Assembly (NCBI GenBank): GCA_900470805.1 | Contig: UCCA01000018.1 | Coordinates: forward strand, 372,001 to 436,000 | Source of the DNA: Hyphomicrobiales bacterium | Lineage (GTDB): Bacteria; Pseudomonadota; Alphaproteobacteria; Rhizobiales; Rhizobiaceae | Length of the DNA: 64,000 nt | Direction of reading: 5' to 3' | Shown here: positions 30,298-38,125 of the stretch, piece after piece | How the letters are laid out: the number at the start of each line of letters is the position of its first letter | Position numbering within the stretch: the first letter of the stretch is position 1 | Translations under genes and position numbers: made by a program | Notes under the pieces: model-generated | The model's input: only the letters and a program-made list of their open reading frames with translations | The model's database searches: none | What the model was told of the DNA's origin: nothing

Positions 30298-31412
30298 TGG
30301 GCGACCCTCTCGGTCTTGGCGGAGAAGCGGCGCTCCAGGCGGATCACCACCCAGGCGACGACAGCGACGAACAGGCCCGAGCACAGGAACAGGCCTGACG
30401 TGCCGAGGATGGAGCCGACGGTGACCGAGGCGAGATAGAGCATCTCGACGGCGAACAGGGTGTAGGCGAGATAGCGGACCGCGCCATTGTCCCGCCCCTG
30501 CATGGCGATCGCCAGGACCGACAGGCCCAGCGTGACAATGCCGAGCGCCAGGATCCACGTACCGCCGTCGAGTTCGACATGGAGCAGGAAGAGACCGATA
30601 ACGGCGAGCAGCAAGGCATAGAAGGCCGGCGCCGCCCCGGCACTCCTGACGAGTTCCGACAGTCGCGGCACCGGCAGGCTGACCAGAACGAAGGCAGCCA
30701 TGCCGACGACGACGTAGAGCAATGCCAGCCACAGACCGGAGTGCAGCGTATAAAGCCAGGCAAGCCAGCCAAGCAGCATGAGATAGGCGAGATGGCGGAC
30801 CCGGCCGGCGCCGGTGTAGCGGACCAGCGCGATGACGATCAACGCCATCACCGGTGCCACCCAGGGATCGAACGTCACCCAGCGCCAGCCGGAATTGCCG
30901 AGATAGACGGCAAAGCTTGCCCAGGACAGGAAGCCGGCCACACCTGCGACCACCGCCGAGCGGAAGAGAACCGCCGAGACCACCGCCATGGCAAACCACA
31001 GATACATGACCGTCTGCTCGTCACCCGACAGGTGGTACATCTGGCCGACGAGCGATATGGCGCCGCCGAAGCTCAGCGTACCAATGACAAGCAGCGCATT
31101 GGCGGCAGCGACCGCATTGCGGATCAGCATGGCTGCCGCGCCGAGATGCACCGCCCATATCAGCGCCAGAATGAAGACCAGCCTGACAAGCCGCGGAATG
31201 GCGTCCCAGTTGGAGGCAACGACAAGGAGAATGGCGGCAGCCAAAAGGATTGCCGCCAGGATCATCAGCACATTGCCGAGGCTGAAGCTCGCCGGCCGAT
31301 TGTCGTATTCGCGCAACAGCGAACTCGCCGTCTCGTCGGCAAGCAGGCCCTTGTCCACCCAAAGCCCAAGATCTTTCTGCAGTCGGCCGCGATACATTCC
31401 CCACCCCGTCAT
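30294..31412 (-). CDS. DUF2157 multi-pass membrane protein
   Basis: 372 residues. A short soluble N-terminus (MTGWGMYRGRLQKDLGLWVD, then SLLREYD) is the DUF2157 head, followed by about ten hydrophobic helices from residue 45 (NVLMILAAILLAAAILLVVAS). No catalytic or transport motif is evident. It is coupled by a four-base overlap to the GDYXXLXY gene. Function unknown; a cell-envelope role is only inference from topology. Confidence 0.85.
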   Translation of the reverse strand: MTGWGMYRGRLQKDLGLWVDKGLLADETASSLLREYDNRPASFSLGNVLMILAAILLAAAILLVVASNWDAIPRLVRLVFILALIWAVHLGAAAMLIRNAVAAANALLVIGTLSFGGAISLVGQMYHLSGDEQTVMYLWFAMAVVSAVLFRSAVVAGVAGFLSWASFAVYLGNSGWRWVTFDPWVAPVMALIVIALVRYTGAGRVRHLAYLMLLGWLAWLYTLHSGLWLALLYVVVGMAAFVLVSLPVPRLSELVRSAGAAPAFYALLLAVIGLFLLHVELDGGTWILALGIVTLGLSVLAIAMQGRDNGAVRYLAYTLFAVEMLYLASVTVGSILGTSGLFLCSGLFVAVVAWVVIRLERRFSAKTERVAQ

Positions 31413-31828
31413 CTCAGCGCATCGGCGCCTGCGTTTCCCATCTTATAGACGCGGATTTGCAATTCAGGAAACGGCCGCCTGTAAATTCCTGAGGCAGAAC
31501 CGTTTACGATTACGGTCCGCGATAAGGAGAGGCTCTGACGGTTCCTGCGCCTCGTCGGGAAAGCGGACAATACCGACCTGCAATTCCCGGCCGTATTGCG
31601 TGAGACAGCCGGCCAGATCGCTCGCCGGAGGCCAATTTTGCCTAATGATTGACCAGAAAGTGGCCAAATAGCGCCATTCACGTCAGGAGAAATGCAAGCG
31701 GCGCATGGGTGCGTTGAAATCTTGTGTCTATTCGTTTTTCGCGGTGCAACATATATTGGCTTCATCAAATACAGGTCAGCGCCGATAGGCGGCAGCTGGC
31801 AGATGAAACCCTCGGAAAGGGGCCCGAC
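31413..31828. other. Gene-free interval upstream of the first DUF1127 gene
   Basis: 416 bases. The long minus-strand frame crossing it also runs antisense through the DUF1127 gene and has no recognisable family, so I do not accept it. A 7-bp inverted repeat TCAGGAA/TTCCTGA (31464-31492) and the AT-rich stretch at 31740-31760 (TGCAACATATATTGGC), a likely promoter for DUF1127, are the only structures noted. Confidence 0.6.
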
Positions 31829-31972
31829 ATGAACATTTCTCGCTCGTTCAACAATTGGCGCAAGTATCGTCAGACGATCACCGAACTCGGCCGTATGACC
31901 AACCGCGAACTGCATGACCTCGGCATCGACCGCTCGGACATCCATCGCGTTGCTCGCGAAGCAACCCGCTAA
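31829..31972 (+). CDS. DUF1127 small protein (first copy)
   Basis: A 47-residue basic protein, MNISRSFNNWRKYRQTITEL and onward, with the family's conserved W-x2-YR-x-T-x2-ELG and L-x-D-x-GI-x-R blocks. A GGAAAGGGG ribosome-binding site lies just upstream. In Agrobacterium and Brucella, proteins of this family influence small-RNA/phosphate/carbon responses and several are activated by the LysR-type regulator VtlR/LsrB; that is family knowledge, not shown here. It is followed by a strong terminator. It shares 19 of 47 residues with the second copy 300 bases away. Confidence 0.9.
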   Translation: MNISRSFNNWRKYRQTITELGRMTNRELHDLGIDRSDIHRVAREATR

Positions 31973-32011
31973 TATCAAGCGACCCGCTTCCTCCCAAGCG
32001 ATCGCACACAA

Positions 32012-32048
32012 AACGCCCGGTGCCTTTGGCAGCGGGCGTTTTCTTTTG
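32012..32048 (+). terminator. Terminator of the first DUF1127 gene
   Basis: AACGCCCG/CGGGCGTT stem, extended inwards by TGC/GCA, then TTTTCTTTTG. About 40 bases past the stop. Confidence 0.88.
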
Positions 32049-32130
32049 TTCAAAGCTGCCCACGAAGCCCGCCAAAACGTCTGGAATTCCTCGGTTTTTG
32101 GCCTGCTCAAAAAATAGCGGATGCATGTTC

Positions 32131-32193
32131 TTTGTGCGTCATATTGCACAAATGCATGGCAGGAGCCTAATAATTGCACTGCACAATATGACG
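32131..32193. promoter_or_regulatory. Overlapping inverted repeats upstream of the second DUF1127 gene
   Basis: Two structures share the same bases. TTTGTGC-N8-GCACAAA spans 32131-32152. CGTCATATTG (32137-32146) has its exact complement CAATATGACG at 32184-32193, 37 bases away. The arrangement ends 76 bases before the DUF1127 ATG and next to CTATATG, a possible -10. Paired sites at this distance suit a regulator that loops or binds as a tetramer, such as a LysR-type protein. Confidence 0.55.
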
Positions 32194-32269
32194 GCGATCG
32201 CCTATATGAGTGTCAACCACTGAGACGGCAATCGCGCCGCTCACTGACATCATTCCGAGGAATACCACC

Positions 32270-32413
32270 ATGAACCCGATCCGCATTGCAAAGAGCTGGC
32301 TCAGCTACCGCCGTACCCTTAGCGAACTTGGCAGCCTGTCCAACCAGACGCTCGCCGACATTGGCGTCAACCGCTACCAGATCCGCAACATCGCTTCCCG
32401 CGCTTTCCGCTAA
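32270..32413 (+). CDS. DUF1127 small protein (second copy)
   Basis: A 47-residue paralogue (MNPIRIAKSWLSYRRTLSEL and onward) with the same W, YR, ELG and D-x-G-x2-R positions and a basic C-terminus. It has its own promoter region, with the inverted repeats described separately, and its own terminator, so the two copies are separate transcripts rather than an operon. Start chosen at the ATG after CCGAGGAATACCACC; the upstream extension has no family resemblance. Confidence 0.9.
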   Translation: MNPIRIAKSWLSYRRTLSELGSLSNQTLADIGVNRYQIRNIASRAFR

Positions 32414-32434
32414 TAGCGGAGCGCATTGAGCTTC

Positions 32435-32466
32435 AAAACGGCGCCATGACGGCGCCGTTTTGCGTT
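32435..32466 (+). terminator. Terminator of the second DUF1127 gene
   Basis: AAACGGCGCC/GGCGCCGTTT perfect stem with a five-base loop, then TTGCGTTT. It lies 22 bases past the stop. Confidence 0.88.
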
Positions 32467-32583
32467 TCAAGGGCCTGTTTTTGTTCAGGTCGATACGTCT
32501 TACCATAAAGCTCTTCGGAGTCATTTTCGTCGATTGGCGCCATCGCGGTAGCCAACGGCCCTCCTCCGGTATAAAGCTCGCGC

Positions 32584-32832
32584 ATGGCCCTTGACCCGAT
32601 CAAAGCACTTTCCGACTACGGCGAAACTAAATGCACCGTGCAGTTCTGGATTACCGGCGCTTCGGCGGTGGAGTTCAATTCGCTCAAGGCCGCTGTCCGT
32701 TATGCAAAAGATCAGGGCGGGCGATGGCAGGAGATCGAGATCACCGTGCACCTGCCCCGCGAAGACATCGTCTATGCGACGGAGAAGGTGCATCGGTTGA
32801 TCGATGCGCTGCCGGACAGGCGGAAAAGATGA
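32584..32832 (+). CDS. Hypothetical protein, 82 residues
   Basis: Begins MALDPIKALSDYGETKC and contains alternating hydrophobic strands (VQFWITG, EIEITVHLP) and helices (FNSLKAAVRYAKDQ, YATEKVHRLIDAL), consistent with a small folded alpha/beta domain. Codon use looks like its neighbours. No ribosome-binding site is obvious and no family is recognised. It lies 120 bases upstream of trmFO on the same strand and may be cotranscribed. Confidence 0.6.
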   Translation: MALDPIKALSDYGETKCTVQFWITGASAVEFNSLKAAVRYAKDQGGRWQEIEITVHLPREDIVYATEKVHRLIDALPDRRKR

Positions 32833-32951
32833 TCACCCGTTGCTGCGGGTGAAGCCATCGCTTCGCCACGCGTTGCCAGTCTCTCGAAATGCTGACACGC
32901 CGCCGAAATCTCCGGTTTCCTGTCTCGGCGGGTCGTGATAATCACCCGCGC

Positions 32952-34385
32952 ATGACAAAGACCTCTTCCTATTCTCCCATCCATGTCGTCGGCGGCGGGC
33001 TCGCGGGCTCCGAAGCCGCATGGCAGATCGCCAGCTCAGGCATTCCCGTCATCCTGCACGAAATGCGCGGCGTGCGCGGCACCGATGCGCACAAGACGGA
33101 TCATCTGGCCGAACTCGTCTGTTCGAATTCGTTCCGTTCCGACGATGCGACCAGCAACGCGGTCGGCGTCATCCACGCGGAAATGCGGCTGGCCGGTTCG
33201 CTGATCATGGCCTGCGCCGATCGGCATCAAGTGCCGGCCGGTGGGGCGCTGGCCGTCGATCGCGACGGTTTCTCGGCAGCCGTCACCCAGGAAATCGACG
33301 ATCACCCGCTGATATCGGTCGTACGCGAGGAAGTCGCCGGACTGCCGCCGAAGGAATGGGATCTTGCGATCGTCGCCACCGGCCCGCTGACGGCGCCGTC
33401 GCTTGCGAGCGCCATTCAGGCTGAGACCGGCGCCGATGCACTGGCCTTTTTCGATGCCATCGCGCCGATCGTCTACCGCGAGAGCATCGACATGGATATC
33501 TGCTGGTACCAGTCGCGCTACGACAAGGTCGGTCCCGGTGGCACCGGCAAGGATTATATCAACTGCCCGATGGACGAGGCGCAGTACAATGCTTTCGTCG
33601 ATGCGCTGATCGCCGGCGACACGGTCGGCTTCAAGGAATGGGAAGGCACCCCCTATTTCGACGGCTGCCTGCCGATCGAGATCATGGCGGAACGCGGCCG
33701 TGAAACGCTGCGCCACGGGCCGATGAAGCCGATGGGCCTGACCAACGCACACAATCCGACTGTGAAGGCCTATGCCGTCGTACAGTTGCGGCAGGACAAT
33801 GCGCTCGGCACGCTCTACAATATGGTCGGCTTCCAGACGAAGTTGAAATACGGCGCGCAGACGGAAATCCTGCGGATGATCCCGGGATTGCAAAACGCCG
33901 AATTCGCCCGTCTCGGCGGGCTGCATCGCAACACCTATATCAACTCGCCTACGCTACTCGACGGTTCTCTGACGCTGAAGTCGCGTCCGGGCCTGCGTTT
34001 CGCCGGGCAGATAACGGGTTGCGAAGGTTATGTCGAAAGCGCCAGCGTTGGCCTGCTTGCCGGGCGGTTTGCGGCTGCGGAGCGCAAGGGCGAAGCGGTA
34101 TCGCTGCCGCCGGCAACGACCGCGCTCGGCGCGCTGCTCGGCCACATCACCGGCGGACACCTGACGACCGACGAGGAGCCGGGCAAGCGCTCGTTCCAGC
34201 CGATGAACATCAATTTCGGCCTGTTCCCGGAACTCGAGCCGGGCTCGATCGTCAAGCCGGAGGGCGTGAAGCGTTTTCGCGGCAAGGACAAGACGATCAT
34301 GAAACGGCAGCTGATCGCCAAGCGGGCGCTGGCCGATTGTTCGGAATGGCTGCGCGAGACGGCACCTGTTGCCAAGACCGCATAA
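32952..34385 (+). CDS. trmFO: tRNA m5U54 methyltransferase, folate/FAD dependent (TrmFO)
   Basis: Makes 5-methyluridine at position 54 (T-loop) of tRNAs using methylenetetrahydrofolate and FADH2, instead of the SAM-dependent TrmA. The FAD site [10 protein letters not shown] begins at residue 14, followed by [14 protein letters not shown] and the CSNSFRSDD segment with the catalytic cysteine region, and [14 protein letters not shown] near the C-terminus. The ATG at 32952 gives 477 residues, within family range. A terminator follows. Confidence 0.95.
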   Translation: MTKTSSYSPIHVVGGGLAGSEAAWQIASSGIPVILHEMRGVRGTDAHKTDHLAELVCSNSFRSDDATSNAVGVIHAEMRLAGSLIMACADRHQVPAGGALAVDRDGFSAAVTQEIDDHPLISVVREEVAGLPPKEWDLAIVATGPLTAPSLASAIQAETGADALAFFDAIAPIVYRESIDMDICWYQSRYDKVGPGGTGKDYINCPMDEAQYNAFVDALIAGDTVGFKEWEGTPYFDGCLPIEIMAERGRETLRHGPMKPMGLTNAHNPTVKAYAVVQLRQDNALGTLYNMVGFQTKLKYGAQTEILRMIPGLQNAEFARLGGLHRNTYINSPTLLDGSLTLKSRPGLRFAGQITGCEGYVESASVGLLAGRFAAAERKGEAVSLPPATTALGALLGHITGGHLTTDEEPGKRSFQPMNINFGLFPELEPGSIVKPEGVKRFRGKDKTIMKRQLIAKRALADCSEWLRETAPVAKTA

Positions 34386-34390
34386 CCGGG

Positions 34391-34416
34391 ACGCGGGCTT
34401 TTCCGCCCGCGTTTCC
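34391..34416 (+). terminator. Terminator of trmFO
   Basis: Perfect ACGCGGGC/GCCCGCGT stem with a six-base loop, then TTCCCTC. Six bases past the stop. The T-run is short. Confidence 0.75.
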
Positions 34417-34429
34417 CTCACTGCTCAGG

Positions 34430-35467
34430 TCAGTGCGTGACCGGGCCGTTGGCTTTCTTCCATGCGTCGATGCCGCCCTCTATGTGGCAGGCGGTTACCA
34501 TGCCGGCATCATGCGCGGCCTGGACGGCCATGGCGGAGCGCTCGCCAAAAGCGCAGTAGAAGATCAGACGCTTGCTGGTCGAGGTCGCAAGTTCGTGGAG
34601 GACGCCGCCGGCGCTGATGGTCTCCTCCAGCGAGGGATAGGGAACCTGCAGCGACGCCGGAATCACGCCGTGCCGCTGGCGCTCGCCCTCCTCGCGCAGA
34701 TCGACCAGTGCCACGTCGGGCCTCCCCATCAGATCGAACACCTGCCGGACACTCAGTGACCAGCCATGGCTGTCAACCTCGTGATGATCCATGCCGATCT
34801 TCATGTTGGCCGGCACCGCCACATCCATCATCTTCGGATTGGCAAGCTTCAGATTGTTCATCACATCGGCATATTCATCAGCAGAGCGCACCTGCAGGCG
34901 CGGGTTGAAGGCTTTCTCCTCGCCGATCGTCGAGACCGTGTCGCCCTTGTAGTCATGGGCGGGATAGACCAGCGTGGTATCCGGCAGCTTCAGTAGACGA
35001 CCGAAAATGGATTCGAACTGGGCGCGCGGGTCGCCGTTCTGGAAATCGGTTCGACCGGTGCCGCGGATCAGCAGCGTATCACCGGTGAAGACCCTGTCGG
35101 GCAGGACGAAGCTGTAGCTGTCGTCGGTGTGTCCGGGCGTGTAGATCACGTCGAGAGACAGGCCCTCGATCGTCAGCTTGTCGTTGTCCGACAGGCGCAT
35201 CGACACGACGTCGGCCTTGGTCTGTTCACCCATCACGGTCGTGCAATGGGTCTTGTCGCGGAGCGCGCCGAGACCGGTGATGTGATCGGCGTGCAAATGC
35301 GTGTCGACAGCCTTGACGAGCTTGAGGTCCAGCTCGTGGATCAGCTGCAGATAGCGATCGACCTTCTCCAGAACAGGGTCGATGATCAACGCCTCACCGC
35401 CCCGCCTGCTCGCCATCAAGTAGGAATAGGTACTGGATGCGGGATCGAAAAGCTGACGGAAGATCAT
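34430..35467 (-). CDS. Persulfide dioxygenase (ETHE1-like) fused to rhodanese
   Basis: With the ATG at 35467 (box AGGAGG) the product is 345 residues. The N-terminal metallo-beta-lactamase domain has THLHADH (His57, His59, Asp61, His62), YTPGHTDDS, FTGDTLLIRGTGRTDFQNG and YPAHDYKG, the ETHE1 persulfide dioxygenase pattern. The last 110 residues are a rhodanese domain with catalytic loop CAFGERS, where the Cys is present. Such fusions oxidise glutathione persulfide to sulfite and move sulfane sulfur. It lies 46 bases behind a 1-Cys peroxiredoxin gene on the same strand, pointing to joint defence against reactive sulfur and peroxide. Confidence 0.9.
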   Translation of the reverse strand: MIFRQLFDPASSTYSYLMASRRGGEALIIDPVLEKVDRYLQLIHELDLKLVKAVDTHLHADHITGLGALRDKTHCTTVMGEQTKADVVSMRLSDNDKLTIEGLSLDVIYTPGHTDDSYSFVLPDRVFTGDTLLIRGTGRTDFQNGDPRAQFESIFGRLLKLPDTTLVYPAHDYKGDTVSTIGEEKAFNPRLQVRSADEYADVMNNLKLANPKMMDVAVPANMKIGMDHHEVDSHGWSLSVRQVFDLMGRPDVALVDLREEGERQRHGVIPASLQVPYPSLEETISAGGVLHELATSTSKRLIFYCAFGERSAMAVQAAHDAGMVTACHIEGGIDAWKKANGPVTH

Positions 35468-35513
35468 CTTCGCCTCCTGCCGATGGACGGTGTCAGCACC
35501 GCGCGATGGTGCA

Positions 35514-36173
35514 CTACTTGCCCGGTTGCGGCACAATGCGGATATAGGGCTTAGGGGATACCCAGCCATCCGGATACTGCTTTCTCGCGTCCTCGTCGGA
35601 CACCGAGCCGGCGATGATAACGTCACCGCCATTTTGCCAGTTGGCGGGCGTCGCGACCTTGTGCTTCGCCGTCAGCTGCAGGGAATCGATGACGCGCAGC
35701 ACTTCGTCGAAATTGCGCCCCGTCGTCATGGGGTAGACGAGGATCGGCTTGATCTTCTTGTCGGGGCCGACGACGAAGACGTTTCGTACCGTCTGGTTGT
35801 CGGCGGCGGTGCGAACCGTCGGATCGCCGGACACGGCGGCCGGCAGCATGTGGTAGAGCTTCGAGACGTTGAAATCGACGTCGGCGATCATCGGGTAGTT
35901 GGGCCGCGTGCCCTGGGTTTCCTCGATATCGTCCATCCAGCCATCATGGCGCTCCAGCGGATCGACGGACAAGCCGATGATCTTAACGCCGCGCCGATCG
36001 AATTCCGGCTTGATCCTCGCCATATAGCCGAGCTCGGTCGTGCAGACCGGGGTGAAATCCTTTGGATGCGAGAACAGAACCGCCCAGGAACTGCCGATCC
36101 AATCATGGAAATTGATCGTTCCCTCGGTCGTCTGCGCTTCGAAATCCGGGGCAATGTCATTGATCGCAAGCAT
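35514..36173 (-). CDS. 1-Cys peroxiredoxin (Prx6 type)
   Basis: Reduces peroxides through a single peroxidatic cysteine. The ATG at 36173 (box TTGGAGG) gives 219 residues. FTPVCTTELG contains Cys44, and the extended C-terminus (YPDGWVSPKPYIRIVPQPGK) is the Prx6/AhpC2 type with no resolving cysteine. It is first of a two-gene unit with the persulfide dioxygenase-rhodanese fusion. No OxyR-like site was recognised upstream. Confidence 0.93.
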   Translation of the reverse strand: MLAINDIAPDFEAQTTEGTINFHDWIGSSWAVLFSHPKDFTPVCTTELGYMARIKPEFDRRGVKIIGLSVDPLERHDGWMDDIEETQGTRPNYPMIADVDFNVSKLYHMLPAAVSGDPTVRTAADNQTVRNVFVVGPDKKIKPILVYPMTTGRNFDEVLRVIDSLQLTAKHKVATPANWQNGGDVIIAGSVSDEDARKQYPDGWVSPKPYIRIVPQPGK

Positions 36174-36338
36174 GCTTGCCTCCAATAGGTTGCAGAAAGA
36201 ATCGTGTGGATTCGCTGAATGCGCGAAACATGCTCCACTTTGCCTTTCGAAGCAATATAACACGAAAGAGGTAGCGCGGCCCCGAAACGACGAAAACCTG
36301 GCCGGATACCGGGCACGGAAACCGAGAAGAGCGTCGGC

Positions 36339-36809
36339 CTAGCGGTGGTTCGCGGCGCTGGGATCGGCGGCGGCGGGAAGTTCGCGGTCCGGCTCGGCGA
36401 TGTAGTTGCCGAGCAGCCAGAGGGCGACTTCGGATGCTTCCTTCGGCGAGGCAAACTCGAAGGTTCCGTTCTGATGTGGCGCGTCGAGGAAGTTGACGGT
36501 CAGCCCCTTGCCTGTATCCGAACTCAACACCCGCACCCTGCCCGGCTGAATGACCTGGCAGGCAAAATGCCGTTGCATGCTGCGCATGAAACCGGCCTTG
36601 TTGTCGTGCAGGCGCACGAACACGACCTGACCATTGGCCGTCGCCTGCAACTGGCGGATGGCCTCCGTCGGGAAAGCGCGGTTGAACTCGATGATGGCGA
36701 GCCCCGTATCGTGCAGGCCCTCCTCCTCATGCTTTGCAGCCATGCGCACGGCAATGAAGGCAACGATGACCAGCATGGCAAAAAGAGCGGCCCATACCAT
36801 AATGCTCAC
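36339..36809 (-). CDS. Membrane-anchored hypothetical protein
   Basis: 156 residues. One N-terminal transmembrane helix (MVWAALFAMLVIVAFIAVRM) is followed by a soluble domain with a mixed alpha/beta pattern (GLAIIEFNRAFPTEAIRQL, then GQVVFVRLHDNKAGFM, then KGLTVNFLD). No family recognised. It sits 70 bases downstream of the SQS/PSY-like gene and may belong to the yajC-secDF transcript. Confidence 0.72.
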   Translation of the reverse strand: MSIMVWAALFAMLVIVAFIAVRMAAKHEEEGLHDTGLAIIEFNRAFPTEAIRQLQATANGQVVFVRLHDNKAGFMRSMQRHFACQVIQPGRVRVLSSDTGKGLTVNFLDAPHQNGTFEFASPKEASEVALWLLGNYIAEPDRELPAAADPSAANHR

Positions 36810-36879
36810 GTCAGTCTCCGTTCAGATCAAGCAATGACGAACATTGTAACGCGCGAGGCTTGCGCGAGTTTGAACGCGG

Positions 36880-37731
36880 TCAGATTTTCCTGCGCATGAG
36901 CGCCACGGTCATGCCGATCTGGCGGCGCCATTGCGACTGTTGCAGCGAGCGATCGAACAGCGCCGCTCCCGCCTTCTGTGCCCTGAGGAGCACCGGGTCC
37001 GCCAGCGCTGCCGGCAGGAAGGCCGGAAAGACCGTTTGCGGTATCGCAACCTTGCGCGCGCTTGCGAGATGATCGCGTCCGAGCCCGGCGAAGGCCTCGA
37101 TCGCGGCGGATATGCGCATCCTGTCTTCGCCTGCGAGAAACGTGTCGCGGTCGAGCCCGGTGGCGTTGAGGATTTCCAGCGGGATATAAACCTGGCCACG
37201 ATGGCGGTGGAGCGGCATCAGCAGCAGCAGGCCGGAGATCGCCTGCGCCACACCGGCGTGGCCGGCGGCCTCGGCCGATTGCGTCGCGTCTTCGGGCGAC
37301 AGGACGAGGCTAGCGAGCTGGATGAGCGCGGACGCCGTCTCGCCGGCATAGCCTTCGAGCGACACCCGCGTTTCCATCGGATCGTCGTAGAGATCGAATA
37401 TCCGGGCGTCGATCATGTCGGAAAAGGTCTGGCGCGGCAGCCGGTGCGTTTCGATCGCCGACAGCAATGCGGCGGCGACCGGGTTCGCCTCCGTCGAGCC
37501 GTGGGCGTTTCCGTCAAGCAGGTCGCGCCAATATTGCATGCGCACTTCGCCGGGCAGCGGCTCGTGTACGAGGTCGCGGATGCGGGCGAGTTCGGCGTTG
37601 AAGGCATAGAGCGCCGCCAGAGCGCCGCGCTTGTCTTCCGGCGACAGCAGGCAAGCGAGATAGCGGTCGCGATCGCTGTCGCGCAGCATCGCCAGGCAGA
37701 TGTCCTGGCTCGTCGAAGACGGATCGGTCAT
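36880..37731 (-). CDS. Squalene/phytoene synthase-family protein, NDUFAF6-like
   Basis: 283 residues with the trans-isoprenyl synthase fold (QYWRDLLDGN, then HAGVAQAISGLLLLMP, then RGQVYIPLEIL). Both catalytic Asp motifs of true squalene/phytoene synthases are degraded: the first reads IRDLVHEP and the second lacks the DxxxD that normally precedes GRxYLP. Length and these losses match the mitochondrial complex I assembly factor NDUFAF6 and its alphaproteobacterial relatives better than a carotenoid or hopanoid enzyme. It is three bases from the Mth938/NDUFAF3-like gene, which strengthens that view. Confidence 0.78.
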   Translation of the reverse strand: MTDPSSTSQDICLAMLRDSDRDRYLACLLSPEDKRGALAALYAFNAELARIRDLVHEPLPGEVRMQYWRDLLDGNAHGSTEANPVAAALLSAIETHRLPRQTFSDMIDARIFDLYDDPMETRVSLEGYAGETASALIQLASLVLSPEDATQSAEAAGHAGVAQAISGLLLLMPLHRHRGQVYIPLEILNATGLDRDTFLAGEDRMRISAAIEAFAGLGRDHLASARKVAIPQTVFPAFLPAALADPVLLRAQKAGAALFDRSLQQSQWRRQIGMTVALMRRKI

Positions 37732-37734
37732 GCG

Positions 37735-38121
37735 TCAAACCGCGATCAACGCCGCCGCGACCGCGCGGGACTCAAGCAACATGATGTTGAAGGTGCGGAC
37801 AGCGGCGCCGGTGTTCATCGAATCCGACGATATGTTCGCCGCCTTGAGCGCGGCCTTCAGGTCGGCCGGGATCGGGCGCATGTCGATACCAGTGCCGAGC
37901 AGCAGAAATTCGATTTCCGACGCCTCGTTCAGCACACGCTGCAGGTTATCGATCGACAGCGGCATGGTCTCATCCATCTCCCAACCGTGAATGCCGGAAG
38001 GCAGGCACAGGATGGAGCCGCGATGCGACATGTCAGCGAAACGGAAACCGCCATTGCCGTAAGTATCGAGCGGGGCGCGTCCGGGAAAGTGCGCCTCGCG
38101 TATTTCTATGCCTCTTGCCAT
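37735..38121 (-). CDS. Mth938-like domain protein (NDUFAF3-like)
   Basis: From the ATG at 38121 (MARGIEIREAHFPG) it has 128 residues and covers the Mth938/DUF498 fold: GNGGFRFADMSHRGSILCLP, then EIEFLLLGTGIDMRPIP, then ALKAANISSDSMNTGAAVRT. The eukaryotic member NDUFAF3 assists respiratory complex I assembly. It begins five bases from the secDF stop and ends three bases before the NDUFAF6-like gene, so all are almost surely cotranscribed. The biochemical activity of the family is not known. Confidence 0.82.
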   Translation of the reverse strand: MARGIEIREAHFPGRAPLDTYGNGGFRFADMSHRGSILCLPSGIHGWEMDETMPLSIDNLQRVLNEASEIEFLLLGTGIDMRPIPADLKAALKAANISSDSMNTGAAVRTFNIMLLESRAVAAALIAV

Positions 38122-38125
38122 ATTC

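Noticed and set aside
31464..31667. 67-residue minus-strand frame upstream of DUF2157
   Set aside because: TTG start without a Shine-Dalgarno and no recognised family; could not be supported.
31409..32179. 256-residue minus-strand frame upstream of DUF2157
   Set aside because: It runs antisense through the first DUF1127 gene and its terminator, has no recognised domain, and its composition does not resemble a protein of this genome.
36880..37731. Annotation as an active phytoene/squalene synthase
   Set aside because: Both Asp-rich metal-binding motifs are degraded and no carotenoid or hopanoid genes are adjacent.
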